A stretch of DNA of 64,000 bases. It comes from Sinorhizobium sp. B11 (GTDB lineage: Bacteria > Pseudomonadota > Alphaproteobacteria > Rhizobiales > Rhizobiaceae). How positions within the stretch are numbered: the stretch's first letter is position 1; every line of letters begins with the position of its first letter. The stretch lies in the NCBI GenBank assembly GCA_039725955.1, contig CP091034.1, forward strand, positions 992,001 to 1,056,000. Direction: 5' to 3'. Positions 32,667 through 41,472 of this stretch are shown here, one piece after another. A program made the translations under genes and the position numbers. The notes below the pieces were generated by a model. That model saw only the letters and a program-made list of their open reading frames with translations. It made no database searches and was not told where the DNA came from.

Positions 32667-33551
32667 ATGAATCACAGCCTCACCCGCCGCAGCTTCATGG
32701 GCTCCGCCTTGCTGCTGCCCGCGCTGGGCTTTGCGTCTCGCGTGCGCGCCGAGCAACAGAATGACGATATCGACAAGCGGCTTGCAGCGCTTGAAGCGCG
32801 CATTGGCGGGCGCCTCGGGGTTTCCGTTCTCGACAGCGACACGAATGTCTCCTTCGGCTATCGCGGCAGCGAGCCTTTCGCCATGTGCAGCACCTTCAAG
32901 GTCCTGGCTGCAGGCCTCGTTCTTGCCCGTGTCGATAAGGGCGATGAGAGCCTCGACCGGCGTATCACCTACGGCAAGGACAAGCTCGTCACCTATTCCC
33001 CCGAGACCGAAAAGCACGCGGGCGGTGAGGGCATGACGATGGCCGAGATCTGCAAGGCCGCCATTACGCTGAGCGACAACACCGCCGGCAATCTGATGCT
33101 GGAAAGTTTTGGCGGCCCGGCCGCACTCACCGACTGGCTGCGCTCCATCGGTGACGGCACGACAAGGCTCGACCGCATGGAAACCGCGCTGAACGAAGCC
33201 ACGAAAGGCGATCCGCGCGACACCACGACGCCGGATGCAATGCTGGATTCTCTTGGCAATATCGCGCTCGGTTCGGTTCTGGCGGAAACCTCTGCAAATC
33301 AGCTGATCGACTGGATGATTGCGAACACGACCGGTGGTGCGCGCCTGCGCGCAGGCCTGCCCGGCGATTGGAAGATCGGTGACAAGACCGGCACGGGCGA
33401 CAATGATTCCGCCGGCGATATCGCCATCATCTGGCCGCCCAAGCGCGGCCCGATCGTCGCCGCCGTCTACATCGGAGAAGCGACCGTGAAGATGGATGAA
33501 TTCAATCCCGTCTTCGCCGAAATCGGCAAGATGATTACCGAGATGGTCTGA
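32667..33551 (+). CDS. bla: class A beta-lactamase with Tat signal
   Basis: A 294-residue serine beta-lactamase. A twin-arginine leader (LTRRSFMGSALLLP) suggests export folded by Tat, cut near residue 28. The active-site motifs are complete: S75-T-F-K78, S136-D-N138, the ExxLN loop at E171-N175, and K239-T-G241. The residue before the catalytic Ser is Cys (C74), as in CTX-M and KPC enzymes, but the partner Cys of KPC-like enzymes is absent. The hydrolysed spectrum cannot be inferred. GGAGG precedes the ATG. No AmpR-like regulator is adjacent; it follows dmeF by 71 bp on the same strand. Confidence 0.92.
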   Translation: MNHSLTRRSFMGSALLLPALGFASRVRAEQQNDDIDKRLAALEARIGGRLGVSVLDSDTNVSFGYRGSEPFAMCSTFKVLAAGLVLARVDKGDESLDRRITYGKDKLVTYSPETEKHAGGEGMTMAEICKAAITLSDNTAGNLMLESFGGPAALTDWLRSIGDGTTRLDRMETALNEATKGDPRDTTTPDAMLDSLGNIALGSVLAETSANQLIDWMIANTTGGARLRAGLPGDWKIGDKTGTGDNDSAGDIAIIWPPKRGPIVAAVYIGEATVKMDEFNPVFAEIGKMITEMV

Positions 33552-33625
33552 AACGGAAAGATCCGCCGTTCGGCAGCAGCTTAGCAACCATGGTTTCGTC
33601 GCAGCAATGCAATTGAACCTGCCGG

Positions 33626-33880
33626 TTATCGCATTGACATCAAGTTCGTGATCAGACCTGCTTTGACTTCGAGCATCGGGCGATTGATTTCGGGTTGACC
33701 GATATCTCTCAGCTGATCGGGCGTCAGGTCTGCCAGCACCCTCTGCCTGGCGGCAGCTCTGCGCCACTGCCTCACGGCAGCGGCCAATGCAGCAGTCAAT
33801 ATTGTGATGTTGTTCAGCCTGGACTCGGACACCTGTTGTATCGGCGCGCTGGCGGCGGCGTGAGTTTCCGTGTGAGCCAT
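33626..33880 (-). CDS. DUF1127-domain small protein
   Basis: An 84-residue protein with a C-terminal DUF1127/YjiS-like segment (AVRQWRRAAARQRVLADLTPDQLRDIG in two steps). The small Arg-rich helix ends with the family phrase LTPDQLRDIG and is followed by an unusual tail. DUF1127 proteins in alphaproteobacteria are linked to phosphate, carbon and RNA metabolism, but the exact role is not known for this one. AGGAGA lies eight bases before the ATG at 33880. It is divergent from the SARP-type regulator gene. Confidence 0.75.
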   Translation of the reverse strand: MAHTETHAAASAPIQQVSESRLNNITILTAALAAAVRQWRRAAARQRVLADLTPDQLRDIGQPEINRPMLEVKAGLITNLMSMR

Positions 33881-33988
33881 TTCCCAGTCTCCTATTTGTG
33901 AAATGTGCGGGTGGGAATGTGCCATGGGGGTGTTTTCGGCCTGTTGGGCTGGGCGTGAACGGCCAGGAAAACTTCGACAAGCCGCCGC

Positions 33989-34007
33989 TAAATCGGTGTT
34001 AAATCCG
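33989..34007 (+). promoter_or_regulatory. SARP-type direct repeat upstream of the SARP-TolB-TPR gene
   Basis: TAAATCGG (33989) and TAAATCCG (34000) are direct repeats spaced 11 bp, the spacing typical of SARP/BTAD-regulator sites. A -10-like TATTCT follows at 34021. A third related CAAATCGG lies at 34039, out of register. Confidence 0.45.
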
Positions 34008-34056
34008 TCTTCCCAAATGCTATTCTGCAGCGGCGATCCAAATCGGGAGGCTTTCT

Positions 34057-36069
34057 GTGCGTATCAGGTTGCTAGGCGGCCTCGAAGTTGCCTCCCCGGA
34101 AGACCGGCAAGTACGCTTCGCCACGCGCAAGACGTCGCTTCTTTTTGCTGCTCTGGTTCTTGCAGGGCGCCGCGGCTGTCGCCGGGAATTGCTTTCCGAA
34201 GCCTTCTGGCCGGGACGAAGCAATGAACAGGCCCGCAATAGCTTGCGGCAGGCGCTGGTCGATATCAGGCGGGCGTTTCCGGCGAGCAGCGAAGCCACTG
34301 TCTACATCGACGGAGATCAGGAGACGGTCGTCCTGATTTTCGGCCCGGACGAAGCCGACATTTCGATCTTCGACCGGAAGCTGGAGGCGGGCGGAGCCGC
34401 TGATCTTGCCTTTGCAGCAGACCTCTACCGCGGTGAGATGCTTGCGGGCGAGTCCATTCCGGACGGGCTCGATGAGTGGTTCGGACCTTACCAGAGCACA
34501 TATCGGCGCAAGGCGCTGCAACTCGTGGAGCGGTTGAGCCTCATGCTCACCGATCCGGGCTCCGCCGAAGAGCCAGCCTGCGAAGGGCTCGCAGAGAGAT
34601 TGCTCGCCTCGGACCCGACGATAGAGCCAGCTCACCGGGCTCTGATGCGGATGCATATTCTCAGGGGACACGAGAATGCGGCCATGCGACAGTTCGAGGC
34701 CTGCCGGGCCCTCGTGAAGAAGCATCTCGGCGCCGAACCCGAAGCGGAGACGTCCTCCCTGGCCGTTTCGCTGCAGTCGCGACAACAACCCTTACATCAG
34801 CGGGCCGAACCGGGGCCTGACGTCATCTCGCAGATGCAGGCCTTCTCAGCCCCGACGAAGCATCACGATCGGCCCTCGGTTGCGGTATTGCCATTTCAGA
34901 ATTTGAGCGGCGATGCGGAGCAGGAATATTTTGCCGATGGCATCGTGGAGGATATCACGATCGCCCTTGCCCAATTCCGCCATCTCTACGTCATCGCGCG
35001 GAATTCGAGCTTTACCTACAAAGGGCAGGCCGTCGACATCAAGCAGGTCGGGCGCGAGTTGGACGTGCGCTATGTGGTCGAGGGAAGTGTGCGTCGGACG
35101 GGAGACCGGCTCCGCATTGCCGGACAACTCATCGACACGTCGACGGGTGCGCACCTTTGGGCAGACCGTTTTGATGGGACGCTTGCAAATATATTCGATC
35201 TTCAGGATCAGGTGGCCTCTAGTATCGTCGGCGCGATAACGCCGAAAGTAGAGGAGGCGGAGATAGAGCGCGCCAAACGCAAGCCGACGGAGAGCCTTGA
35301 CGCTTACGACTATTATCTGCGCGGGCTGGCGGCGTTTGACCGGACGGTCACCAATAGATCGGTCACCGATGAGGCCCTGCGGCTGTTCATGAAGGCGATC
35401 GAGCGCGACCCGGAGTTCGCCATAGCGTATGCCCGGGCGGCGCGATGCTACGCGACCCGAAAGAGCAATGGCTGGATGGCCAATCCCGCCGAGGAGATTG
35501 CTGAAGCGACCCGACTGGCGAGAAGAGCGGTCGAACTCGGCTGGGACGATGCGGTTGCGCTCTCCTACGGTGGATATGTCCTCGGCTATGTCGGCGGCGA
35601 CCTTGATGATAGTGCGGCCTGTATCGATCGCGCGCTCTTCCTCAATCCGAATCTCGCCGCTGCTCTGGGCACCAGCAGCTGGGTGAAGACCTGCCTTGGC
35701 GAGCCCGACAAGGCCGTCGAACATGCAGCCCTCGCCATGCGTCTGAGCCCTTTGGATCCTCGCCTGTTTGCCTGGCAGTTCAACACCGGCCTGGCTCATT
35801 TCTGCGCCGGACATTACGAAGATGCCGCCGTCTGGGCGGCGAGATCGTTACGCCACCAGCCGAATTATCCGAGCGCGATGCGTGTTATGGCGGCAAGTCA
35901 GGTCATGAGCGGGCGGAGTGCGGAAGCGCAGGGAACGATCGCCCGCCTGTGCCAGTTGGATCCCGCGCTCCGGCTTTCGAATCTTGCCGATATCCTGCCG
36001 CCGTTTCGGCGACCGGACGACCGTAACCGATATATCGAGGCTCTTCGAATGGCGGGGTTGCCGGAGTAG
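34057..36069 (+). CDS. SARP/BTAD regulator fused to TolB-like and TPR domains
   Basis: A 670-residue protein. Residues 1-90 resemble a PhoB-type winged helix (RIRLLGGLEVASPEDRQVRF; LSEAFWPGRSNEQARNSLRQ). Residues about 95-240 form a BTAD helical domain, as in SARP activators. Residues about 262-400 match the TolB-like region found in rhizobial cyclases (SVAVLPFQNLSGDAEQEYFA; VVEGSVRRTGDRLRIAGQLI). The rest is TPR repeats. No cyclase catalytic domain is present, so the DNA-binding module replaces it. The GTG start at 34057 has GGGAGG upstream. Its target is unknown; direct repeats in its own promoter suggest autoregulation. Confidence 0.85.
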   Translation: MRIRLLGGLEVASPEDRQVRFATRKTSLLFAALVLAGRRGCRRELLSEAFWPGRSNEQARNSLRQALVDIRRAFPASSEATVYIDGDQETVVLIFGPDEADISIFDRKLEAGGAADLAFAADLYRGEMLAGESIPDGLDEWFGPYQSTYRRKALQLVERLSLMLTDPGSAEEPACEGLAERLLASDPTIEPAHRALMRMHILRGHENAAMRQFEACRALVKKHLGAEPEAETSSLAVSLQSRQQPLHQRAEPGPDVISQMQAFSAPTKHHDRPSVAVLPFQNLSGDAEQEYFADGIVEDITIALAQFRHLYVIARNSSFTYKGQAVDIKQVGRELDVRYVVEGSVRRTGDRLRIAGQLIDTSTGAHLWADRFDGTLANIFDLQDQVASSIVGAITPKVEEAEIERAKRKPTESLDAYDYYLRGLAAFDRTVTNRSVTDEALRLFMKAIERDPEFAIAYARAARCYATRKSNGWMANPAEEIAEATRLARRAVELGWDDAVALSYGGYVLGYVGGDLDDSAACIDRALFLNPNLAAALGTSSWVKTCLGEPDKAVEHAALAMRLSPLDPRLFAWQFNTGLAHFCAGHYEDAAVWAARSLRHQPNYPSAMRVMAASQVMSGRSAEAQGTIARLCQLDPALRLSNLADILPPFRRPDDRNRYIEALRMAGLPE

Positions 36070-36074
36070 AAAAG

Positions 36075-36096
36075 CGGCGGAGTGTGCTTTCCGCCG
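36075..36096. terminator. weak hairpin between convergent genes
   Basis: CGGCGGA and TCCGCCG form a 7-bp stem six bases after the SARP-gene stop, with no T run on the plus strand. It may slow polymerase between the two convergent genes. Confidence 0.35.
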
Positions 36097-36118
36097 TATG
36101 TCGGTTGGTGTTGCGGCC

Positions 36119-36580
36119 TCAGGCGGCTGGAATGTCGTCTGTTGTCGCGGTTCCGTCATCCTCAATGCCGGCGAGTTCGCGTTTAATCTGTTCGGCAATT
36201 TCCTTCTCGATCGCCTCGCGCTGATCGGCAGGCATGGCCTTCAGGTCGTCCTCGGTCAGGCCGCGTGATTCCAGGTAACGGGCACGGATGAATTCGGCCG
36301 GGTCCATGTTGCTCCAGTCGGTGAACTCATCGACCAGGCTCCTGTGTGCGGCCTTGGCTTCCATTTCGGCGTCCGACGGGTTGATATAGGTCTCGTTGCC
36401 GGCTTGTACCGCCCACATCGTATTGGCGATCGACGGCGGGGTCGCGCTCGGCTGCAGGCCGGCGCCGGATTGATTACGCGCACTGCCGCCAAATTCGTCG
36501 GCCTGCTTATTCTTGGATTTGCCCTGCTCGAAAAGTGCACCAAGGCCAGAGTAAATTGAAAGGCTGCTACCGATTTCCAT
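36119..36580 (-). CDS. hypothetical protein, 153 residues
   Basis: A soluble, acidic protein with no signal peptide. The N-terminal 60 residues are Gly/Ser/Asn-rich (FGGSARNQSGAGLQPSATPP), and the C-terminal 80 are helical and charged (DPAEFIRARYLESRGLTEDD, then a run of Glu/Lys/Arg). I know no family for it; similar short proteins occur in rhizobia. The ATG at 36580 has AGGGGGA upstream, better than an earlier in-frame start. It lies 76 bp downstream of gcd on the same strand, so it could be cotranscribed with it. Confidence 0.65.
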   Translation of the reverse strand: MEIGSSLSIYSGLGALFEQGKSKNKQADEFGGSARNQSGAGLQPSATPPSIANTMWAVQAGNETYINPSDAEMEAKAAHRSLVDEFTDWSNMDPAEFIRARYLESRGLTEDDLKAMPADQREAIEKEIAEQIKRELAGIEDDGTATTDDIPAA

Positions 36581-36656
36581 GAAAAAATCCCCCTGAAAAA
36601 CGGTAGCAGTATGATGGGGCAAACCTGCCCGGAGCTGGTGTCTCCTTCTGGTTGCA

Positions 36657-38996
36657 CTACGGCAGCGAGTAGGCGATCACGTAGTCCCCCGGCTTGGTGC
36701 CGACCGAACCGTGGCCGCCCGCAACCATGACGACATATTGCTTGTTGTCATCCGTCATATAGGTCATCGGCGTCGCCTGACCGCCGGCCGGAAGCCGGGC
36801 TTCCCACAATTGTCGGCCGTTCGTCACGTCATAGGCGCGCAGATAGTTGTCGACGGCGGCGCCCAGGAAGGCGACGCCGCCCTTGGTCATCATTGGCCCG
36901 CCGATACCGGGCACGCCCACCTTGAAGGGCAGGGGCAGCGGCGTCATGTCGTGCACCGTGCCGTTCTTGTGCATATAGGCGATGCGGCCGGTGCGGAGAT
37001 CCACGCCGGCGACATAACCCCAAGGCGGCGCCTGGCAGGGAATCTGCAGCGGCCCGAGGAAGGGACCCATGAATACGCCGTAGGGCGCACCGTCATTGCG
37101 GTTGAGGCCCTGTTCGCTGCCCTTCTCATCCTGGCCACGCGGCGGAATATCGGCGGCCGGTACCAGGCGCGAGGTGAAGGCCAGGTAGGTCGGCATGGCA
37201 AACATCACCTGGCGTTCCGGATCGACGGCGACCGAACCCCAGTTGAACGTGCCGAAATTGCCGGGATAGACGATCGTTCCCTGCAGCGAGGGCGGTGTAT
37301 AGCGGCCCTCGTATTTGTAGCGGTGGAATTCGATGCGGCAGGCAAGCTGGTCGAACAGCGAGACGCCCCACATGTCCTTTTCCTGCAGCGGCTCAGGGGA
37401 GAAGGTGAGATCGGAGATCGGCTGGGTCGGCGCGCTATGATCTTCCGGGATCGTGCCACCGGGTGCCGGAATCTCCTTGAAGGGAATGATCGGTTGGCCG
37501 GTGCGCCGGTCGAGCACGTAGATGTCGCCCTGCTTGGTAGGCGCGACGAGCGCCGGCACCGCTGTCCCATCTTGCTTCGTCAGGTCCACGAGCACCGGCT
37601 GGGCCGGCACGTCCATGTCCCAGAGATCGTGGTGGACGAATTGCTGCACCCATCGCAGCTGGCCCGTATTGATGTCGAGCGCCACGACCGACGACGAGAA
37701 CTTCTCGACATTGGCGCTGCGGTTCATGCCGAGCTGGTCCGGCACCTGGTTGCCGAGCGGGATATAGACCATGCCGAGCTGGTCATCGACGCTGAAGACC
37801 GACCAGCTGTTCGGCGAATTCGTCGTGTAATGCTGGCCCTCGGCCAACGGTGTCGTCTGGTCGGGATTGCCGGAATCCCAGTTCCAGATCAGCGCGCCGC
37901 TGTTGATGTCATAGGCGCGGATGACGCCGGACTGCTCTTTCGTCGAATAGTTGTCGTTAACCGCCCCGCCGATGATGATCTTGCCCGCGACGGCGACCGG
38001 CGGCGACGTGGAGTAGTAGTAGCCGGCCGGATTGTATTGCATGCCGGTCTGTAGCTGCAGCACGCCATGGTCGGCAAAGCTCGCGCAGACCTGCCCGTTG
38101 GTCGCGTCGAGCGCGATGAGGCGCGCATCCGAAGTTGGCAGGTACACACGCTCCTTGCAGGGCTGGCCGGCAGGTGTCGCCTCGTCGCTGTAATAGGTCA
38201 CGCCGCGGCAAGTCTGGTGCTGCCGGTCCGGGTTCATGCCGGAATTGGCGTCATATTTCCATTTCTGCTGGCCGGTCTTGGCATCGAGCGCAATCGCCCA
38301 ATTGTGCGGCGTGCAGAGATAAAGCGTGTTGCCGACTTTCAGCGGGGTCACCTGATAGGTGGTCTCGCCGACATCGTCGGGCTTCTTCACGTCGCCGGTC
38401 TGGTAGCGCCATACCTCATCGAGGGTGGAAACATTTTGCACAGTGATCTGGTCAAGCGGCGAATAGCGCTGGCCGTAGGGCGTGCGGCCATATTGATGCC
38501 ATTCGCCGTCAGGCACATTGCCACCAAAAGCCGGCGTTGCAGCGGATGATTGCGTCGGCAGATCGCCGGCGAGGTCGTGCGGATCCGTCGTCATGGAATA
38601 TCCGGCGACGATGATGGCGAGAATGACCGGAATGGCCAGCGGCCAGGGATTGGCACCGTAATAGATGCCGGTCGGGCTGCGAAAGCCGAGCGGCCTGCGG
38701 ATCCATGGCGTCAGCAGCCAGAGCCCGAAGAGGATGATCAGGCCGCCGCGCGGGCCGAGCTGCCACCAGTCGAACCCCACCTCCCAGATTGCCCAGGCGA
38801 GAGCCACGACAACGAGTACTGCATAGACCCACAGCGCGACTGCCTTGCGCATGAGAAGCAGGCCTGCCGTCAGCAGGAACATCAGTCCCGCGAAGAGATA
38901 GAAGACACTGCCGCCAAGCGTGACGAGCCACAGCCCGCCGCCGCCGAGCGTCAGTCCGAAAATGATGAAGAGTATGGAGGTAATGACGATTGCCAT
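36657..38996 (-). CDS. gcd: membrane-bound PQQ-dependent glucose dehydrogenase
   Basis: A 779-residue quinoprotein that oxidises glucose to gluconolactone in the periplasm and passes electrons to ubiquinone. The first 140 residues hold about five transmembrane helices. The rest is the eight-bladed beta-propeller with repeated W-docking phrases (LIWNWDSGNPDQTTP, GQLRWVQQFVHHDLWDMD, GRQLWEARLPAGGQATPMTYM in pieces). Length matches E. coli Gcd (796). In rhizobia it drives acid release and phosphate solubilisation when PQQ is available. No pqq synthesis genes are in the window. The start at 38996 is followed by a good first helix. Confidence 0.93.
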   Translation of the reverse strand: MAIVITSILFIIFGLTLGGGGLWLVTLGGSVFYLFAGLMFLLTAGLLLMRKAVALWVYAVLVVVALAWAIWEVGFDWWQLGPRGGLIILFGLWLLTPWIRRPLGFRSPTGIYYGANPWPLAIPVILAIIVAGYSMTTDPHDLAGDLPTQSSAATPAFGGNVPDGEWHQYGRTPYGQRYSPLDQITVQNVSTLDEVWRYQTGDVKKPDDVGETTYQVTPLKVGNTLYLCTPHNWAIALDAKTGQQKWKYDANSGMNPDRQHQTCRGVTYYSDEATPAGQPCKERVYLPTSDARLIALDATNGQVCASFADHGVLQLQTGMQYNPAGYYYSTSPPVAVAGKIIIGGAVNDNYSTKEQSGVIRAYDINSGALIWNWDSGNPDQTTPLAEGQHYTTNSPNSWSVFSVDDQLGMVYIPLGNQVPDQLGMNRSANVEKFSSSVVALDINTGQLRWVQQFVHHDLWDMDVPAQPVLVDLTKQDGTAVPALVAPTKQGDIYVLDRRTGQPIIPFKEIPAPGGTIPEDHSAPTQPISDLTFSPEPLQEKDMWGVSLFDQLACRIEFHRYKYEGRYTPPSLQGTIVYPGNFGTFNWGSVAVDPERQVMFAMPTYLAFTSRLVPAADIPPRGQDEKGSEQGLNRNDGAPYGVFMGPFLGPLQIPCQAPPWGYVAGVDLRTGRIAYMHKNGTVHDMTPLPLPFKVGVPGIGGPMMTKGGVAFLGAAVDNYLRAYDVTNGRQLWEARLPAGGQATPMTYMTDDNKQYVVMVAGGHGSVGTKPGDYVIAYSLP

Positions 38997-39117
38997 AAGG
39001 CAGTCTCCCGCTGGTTAGCCGGATCGGAGAATGGCGAAAAACATACGCCGATCAGGCAGATAGAGCGGGAGGCCTGCCTTTCAACCGCCGCATTTGGCCG
39101 CGGTTGAAACAGGCGCG

Positions 39118-39663
39118 CTAGTTGGCTTTTGCAAGCTCGCGGTCGATTGCCGAGACGAGGCGGTTGTCGTCCGCCGTGACGTCGGGGGCGAAACGGGCAA
39201 CGACCTTGCCATTGCGGCCGACAAGGAATTTCTCGAAGTTCCAGAGGATTTCCTTGTCGTCGCCGGCAAGGCCGGCGCCCTTCAGCCGCTCACGCATCGG
39301 CCCTTCGCCTGTCGTTTCCACTTCGGAGCCGGTCAGGTTCTTGTAGAGCGGGTGCTTGTCCGGTCCCTTGACGGAAATCTTCGAGAACATCGGGAAATCG
39401 ACGCCGAAGGTGCTGGTGCAGAAATCCAGGATTTCCGCATCCGTGCCCGGCTCCTGGCCCTTGAAGTCATTGGCCGGGAAGCCGGCGATGACGAAGCCGC
39501 GCTCGCGCTTGTCGGCATAGAGCTTTTCAAGCCCTTCATACTGCACCGTCAGGCCGCACTTGGAGGCGACATTGACGATGAGCAGCACCTGGCCGCGATA
39601 TTCGTTGAGCGTCGTCTCACGTCCTTGCACTGTCTTGACCGGAATATCGAGAAGGTCAGTCAT
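39118..39663 (-). CDS. glutathione peroxidase-family protein (thiol peroxidase)
   Basis: A 181-residue peroxidase. The catalytic triad positions are C36 (NVASKCGLT), Q70 (FPANDFKGQEPG) and W141 (ILWNFEKFLV). C82 (FCTSTF) is the likely resolving cysteine of the thioredoxin-dependent subgroup, so thioredoxin rather than glutathione may be the reductant. It reduces hydrogen peroxide and organic peroxides in the cytoplasm. GGAG lies seven bases before the ATG at 39663; an earlier in-frame ATG is less well placed. SelO is encoded 48 bp upstream on the same strand, suggesting a two-gene redox unit. Confidence 0.92.
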   Translation of the reverse strand: MTDLLDIPVKTVQGRETTLNEYRGQVLLIVNVASKCGLTVQYEGLEKLYADKRERGFVIAGFPANDFKGQEPGTDAEILDFCTSTFGVDFPMFSKISVKGPDKHPLYKNLTGSEVETTGEGPMRERLKGAGLAGDDKEILWNFEKFLVGRNGKVVARFAPDVTADDNRLVSAIDRELAKAN

Positions 39664-39711
39664 TTTTATCTCCAATGAATATGGGGCGAATTGAATTGGA
39701 ACTGTCTGAAA

Positions 39712-41214
39712 TCAGGTTCCGCAGAAGGTCTGGAGCACCCGCTCTTCCGGCTTCGGCGGGTCCATATAGGCTGTAAACGCCGGCTGCTCCTCGTAGGGGT
39801 GCGAAAGAACTGTGAGCAGTGCCTCGAACAGCGAAAAATCGCCGTCCTCAACGGCCGCCTCGATCGCCTGCTCGACCCGATGGTTGCGCGCAATGAAGGC
39901 CGGATTGACCTGCTTCATTGCTGCAGCCCGATCACTGGGCATCTGCGGATCGCGCGAAAGCCGCTCGCGCCAGCGCGCCAGCCATTCGGTGCCGGCAGCA
40001 GGCTCGCGGAAAGTCGATGTGAATACCGCCTCGGACGCCTCGTCGCCTGCAACGGCCGACAGCCGCCGGAAGGTCAGCGTAAAATCTGCGCCCCCTGCCT
40101 GCATCAGCGCCAGCAATGACTGGATGAGTTCGAGATCGCCGTCTTCGATTGAAGTCAGACCGATCTTGCCGCGCATGCCCTGCAGCCAATAGGCGTGGAA
40201 ACGCTCGCCATAGGCCTTGATGATGGCGTTGGCATGCTCGATCGCCTTGTCTTTGTCGGCATCAACAAGCGGCAGCAGCGCTTCACCGAGCCGCGCCAGG
40301 TTCCATTGCCCGATACCCGGCTGATTGGCATAGGCGTAGCGCCCATGCTGGTCGATCGACGAGAACACCGTCATCGGATCGTAGATATCCATGAAGGCGC
40401 AGGGACCGAAATCGATCGTCTCGCCCGAGATCGTCATATTGTCGGTATTCATCACTCCATGGATGAAGCCCACCTGCAGCCAGCGGGCGATCAGCGCCGC
40501 CTGCCGGTCGCAGACAGCTTCATAGAGCGCGAGATAGGGATTTTCCGCCGCCCTCAGCTCGGGATAGTGCCGTTCGATGACATGATCTGCGAGTGCCTTG
40601 ATGCCGTCCTCGTCGCCACCAGCGGAAAGATACTGGAAGGTACCGACGCGGATATGGCTTGCTGCGACGCGCGTGAAGACGGCGCCCGGCAAGATATCCT
40701 CACGCCGAACGCCTTCGCCGGTCAGCACGGCGGCAAGCGCCCGCGTGGCGGGAATGCCGAGCGCAAACATCGCTTCGCTGATGATATATTCACGCAGCAC
40801 CGGACCGAGAGCTGCCCGCCCGTCGCCCCGGCGCGAAAACGGCGTCTGGCCCGCGCCCTTGAGCTGGATATCGCGGCGCTTCCCGTTGCGGTCGATCACT
40901 TCTCCGAGAAGGATCGCGCGCCCGTCGCCGAGCAGTGGCACGAAATGCCCGAACTGATGGCCGGAATAGGCCATCGCCAGCGGCTCCGCGCCGCCAGGCA
41001 CGAGATTTCCGGAAAAAATTGCTGCGCCATCGCGCTTCAGGACCTCGACATCAAGCCCCAGTTCTCTAGCCAGCGGTTCGTTGAGCTTGATCAGCCACGG
41101 CTCGGCCACCTGCGTTGGCGCCTGCAGGGCGAAGAAGTTCTGCGGTAGCCGCACATAGCTGTTGTCGAAGCCGAAGGCGTTTTCCGGCGGGTTTGTCTGC
41201 GGGGCGGAGGTCAT
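39712..41214 (-). CDS. selO: SelO/YdiU-family protein adenylyltransferase
   Basis: A 500-residue pseudokinase-fold enzyme that transfers AMP from ATP to Ser, Thr or Tyr of proteins and is linked to the oxidative-stress response. The family phrases are present: AYSGHQFGHFVPLLGDGRA, DIQLKGAGQTPFSRRGDGRA, VGFIHGVMNTDNMTISGETI and IDFGPCAFMD. The protein ends TFCGT, the C-terminal cysteine corresponding to the selenocysteine of eukaryotic SelO. Length is slightly above YdiU of E. coli (478). It precedes the peroxidase gene by 48 bp, in keeping with a redox role. Confidence 0.93.
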   Translation of the reverse strand: MTSAPQTNPPENAFGFDNSYVRLPQNFFALQAPTQVAEPWLIKLNEPLARELGLDVEVLKRDGAAIFSGNLVPGGAEPLAMAYSGHQFGHFVPLLGDGRAILLGEVIDRNGKRRDIQLKGAGQTPFSRRGDGRAALGPVLREYIISEAMFALGIPATRALAAVLTGEGVRREDILPGAVFTRVAASHIRVGTFQYLSAGGDEDGIKALADHVIERHYPELRAAENPYLALYEAVCDRQAALIARWLQVGFIHGVMNTDNMTISGETIDFGPCAFMDIYDPMTVFSSIDQHGRYAYANQPGIGQWNLARLGEALLPLVDADKDKAIEHANAIIKAYGERFHAYWLQGMRGKIGLTSIEDGDLELIQSLLALMQAGGADFTLTFRRLSAVAGDEASEAVFTSTFREPAAGTEWLARWRERLSRDPQMPSDRAAAMKQVNPAFIARNHRVEQAIEAAVEDGDFSLFEALLTVLSHPYEEQPAFTAYMDPPKPEERVLQTFCGT

Positions 41215-41472
41215 GACTAATAGGTAGGGCCGCAGATGCGGTCACGCAAGCCGCCTTAGGTCCAAACCATCCGCTTCACGAAGGGCAAAAAAGTGCAAGG
41301 AATGGTGATCGGCCTTTACCTCTCTGCAAAGCAGATGTGCCATAAAAGACATAGCGCCGCCATGATTGCAGGCGTATAGCAAAACCATCTCCTCTTGGCA
41401 TTTTTGCCATGTCATCCCCGCGGCCCTGTCGCCCCGTGTGCTCCGCTGCGCCTTTGCGAGTGATCCCTGACG

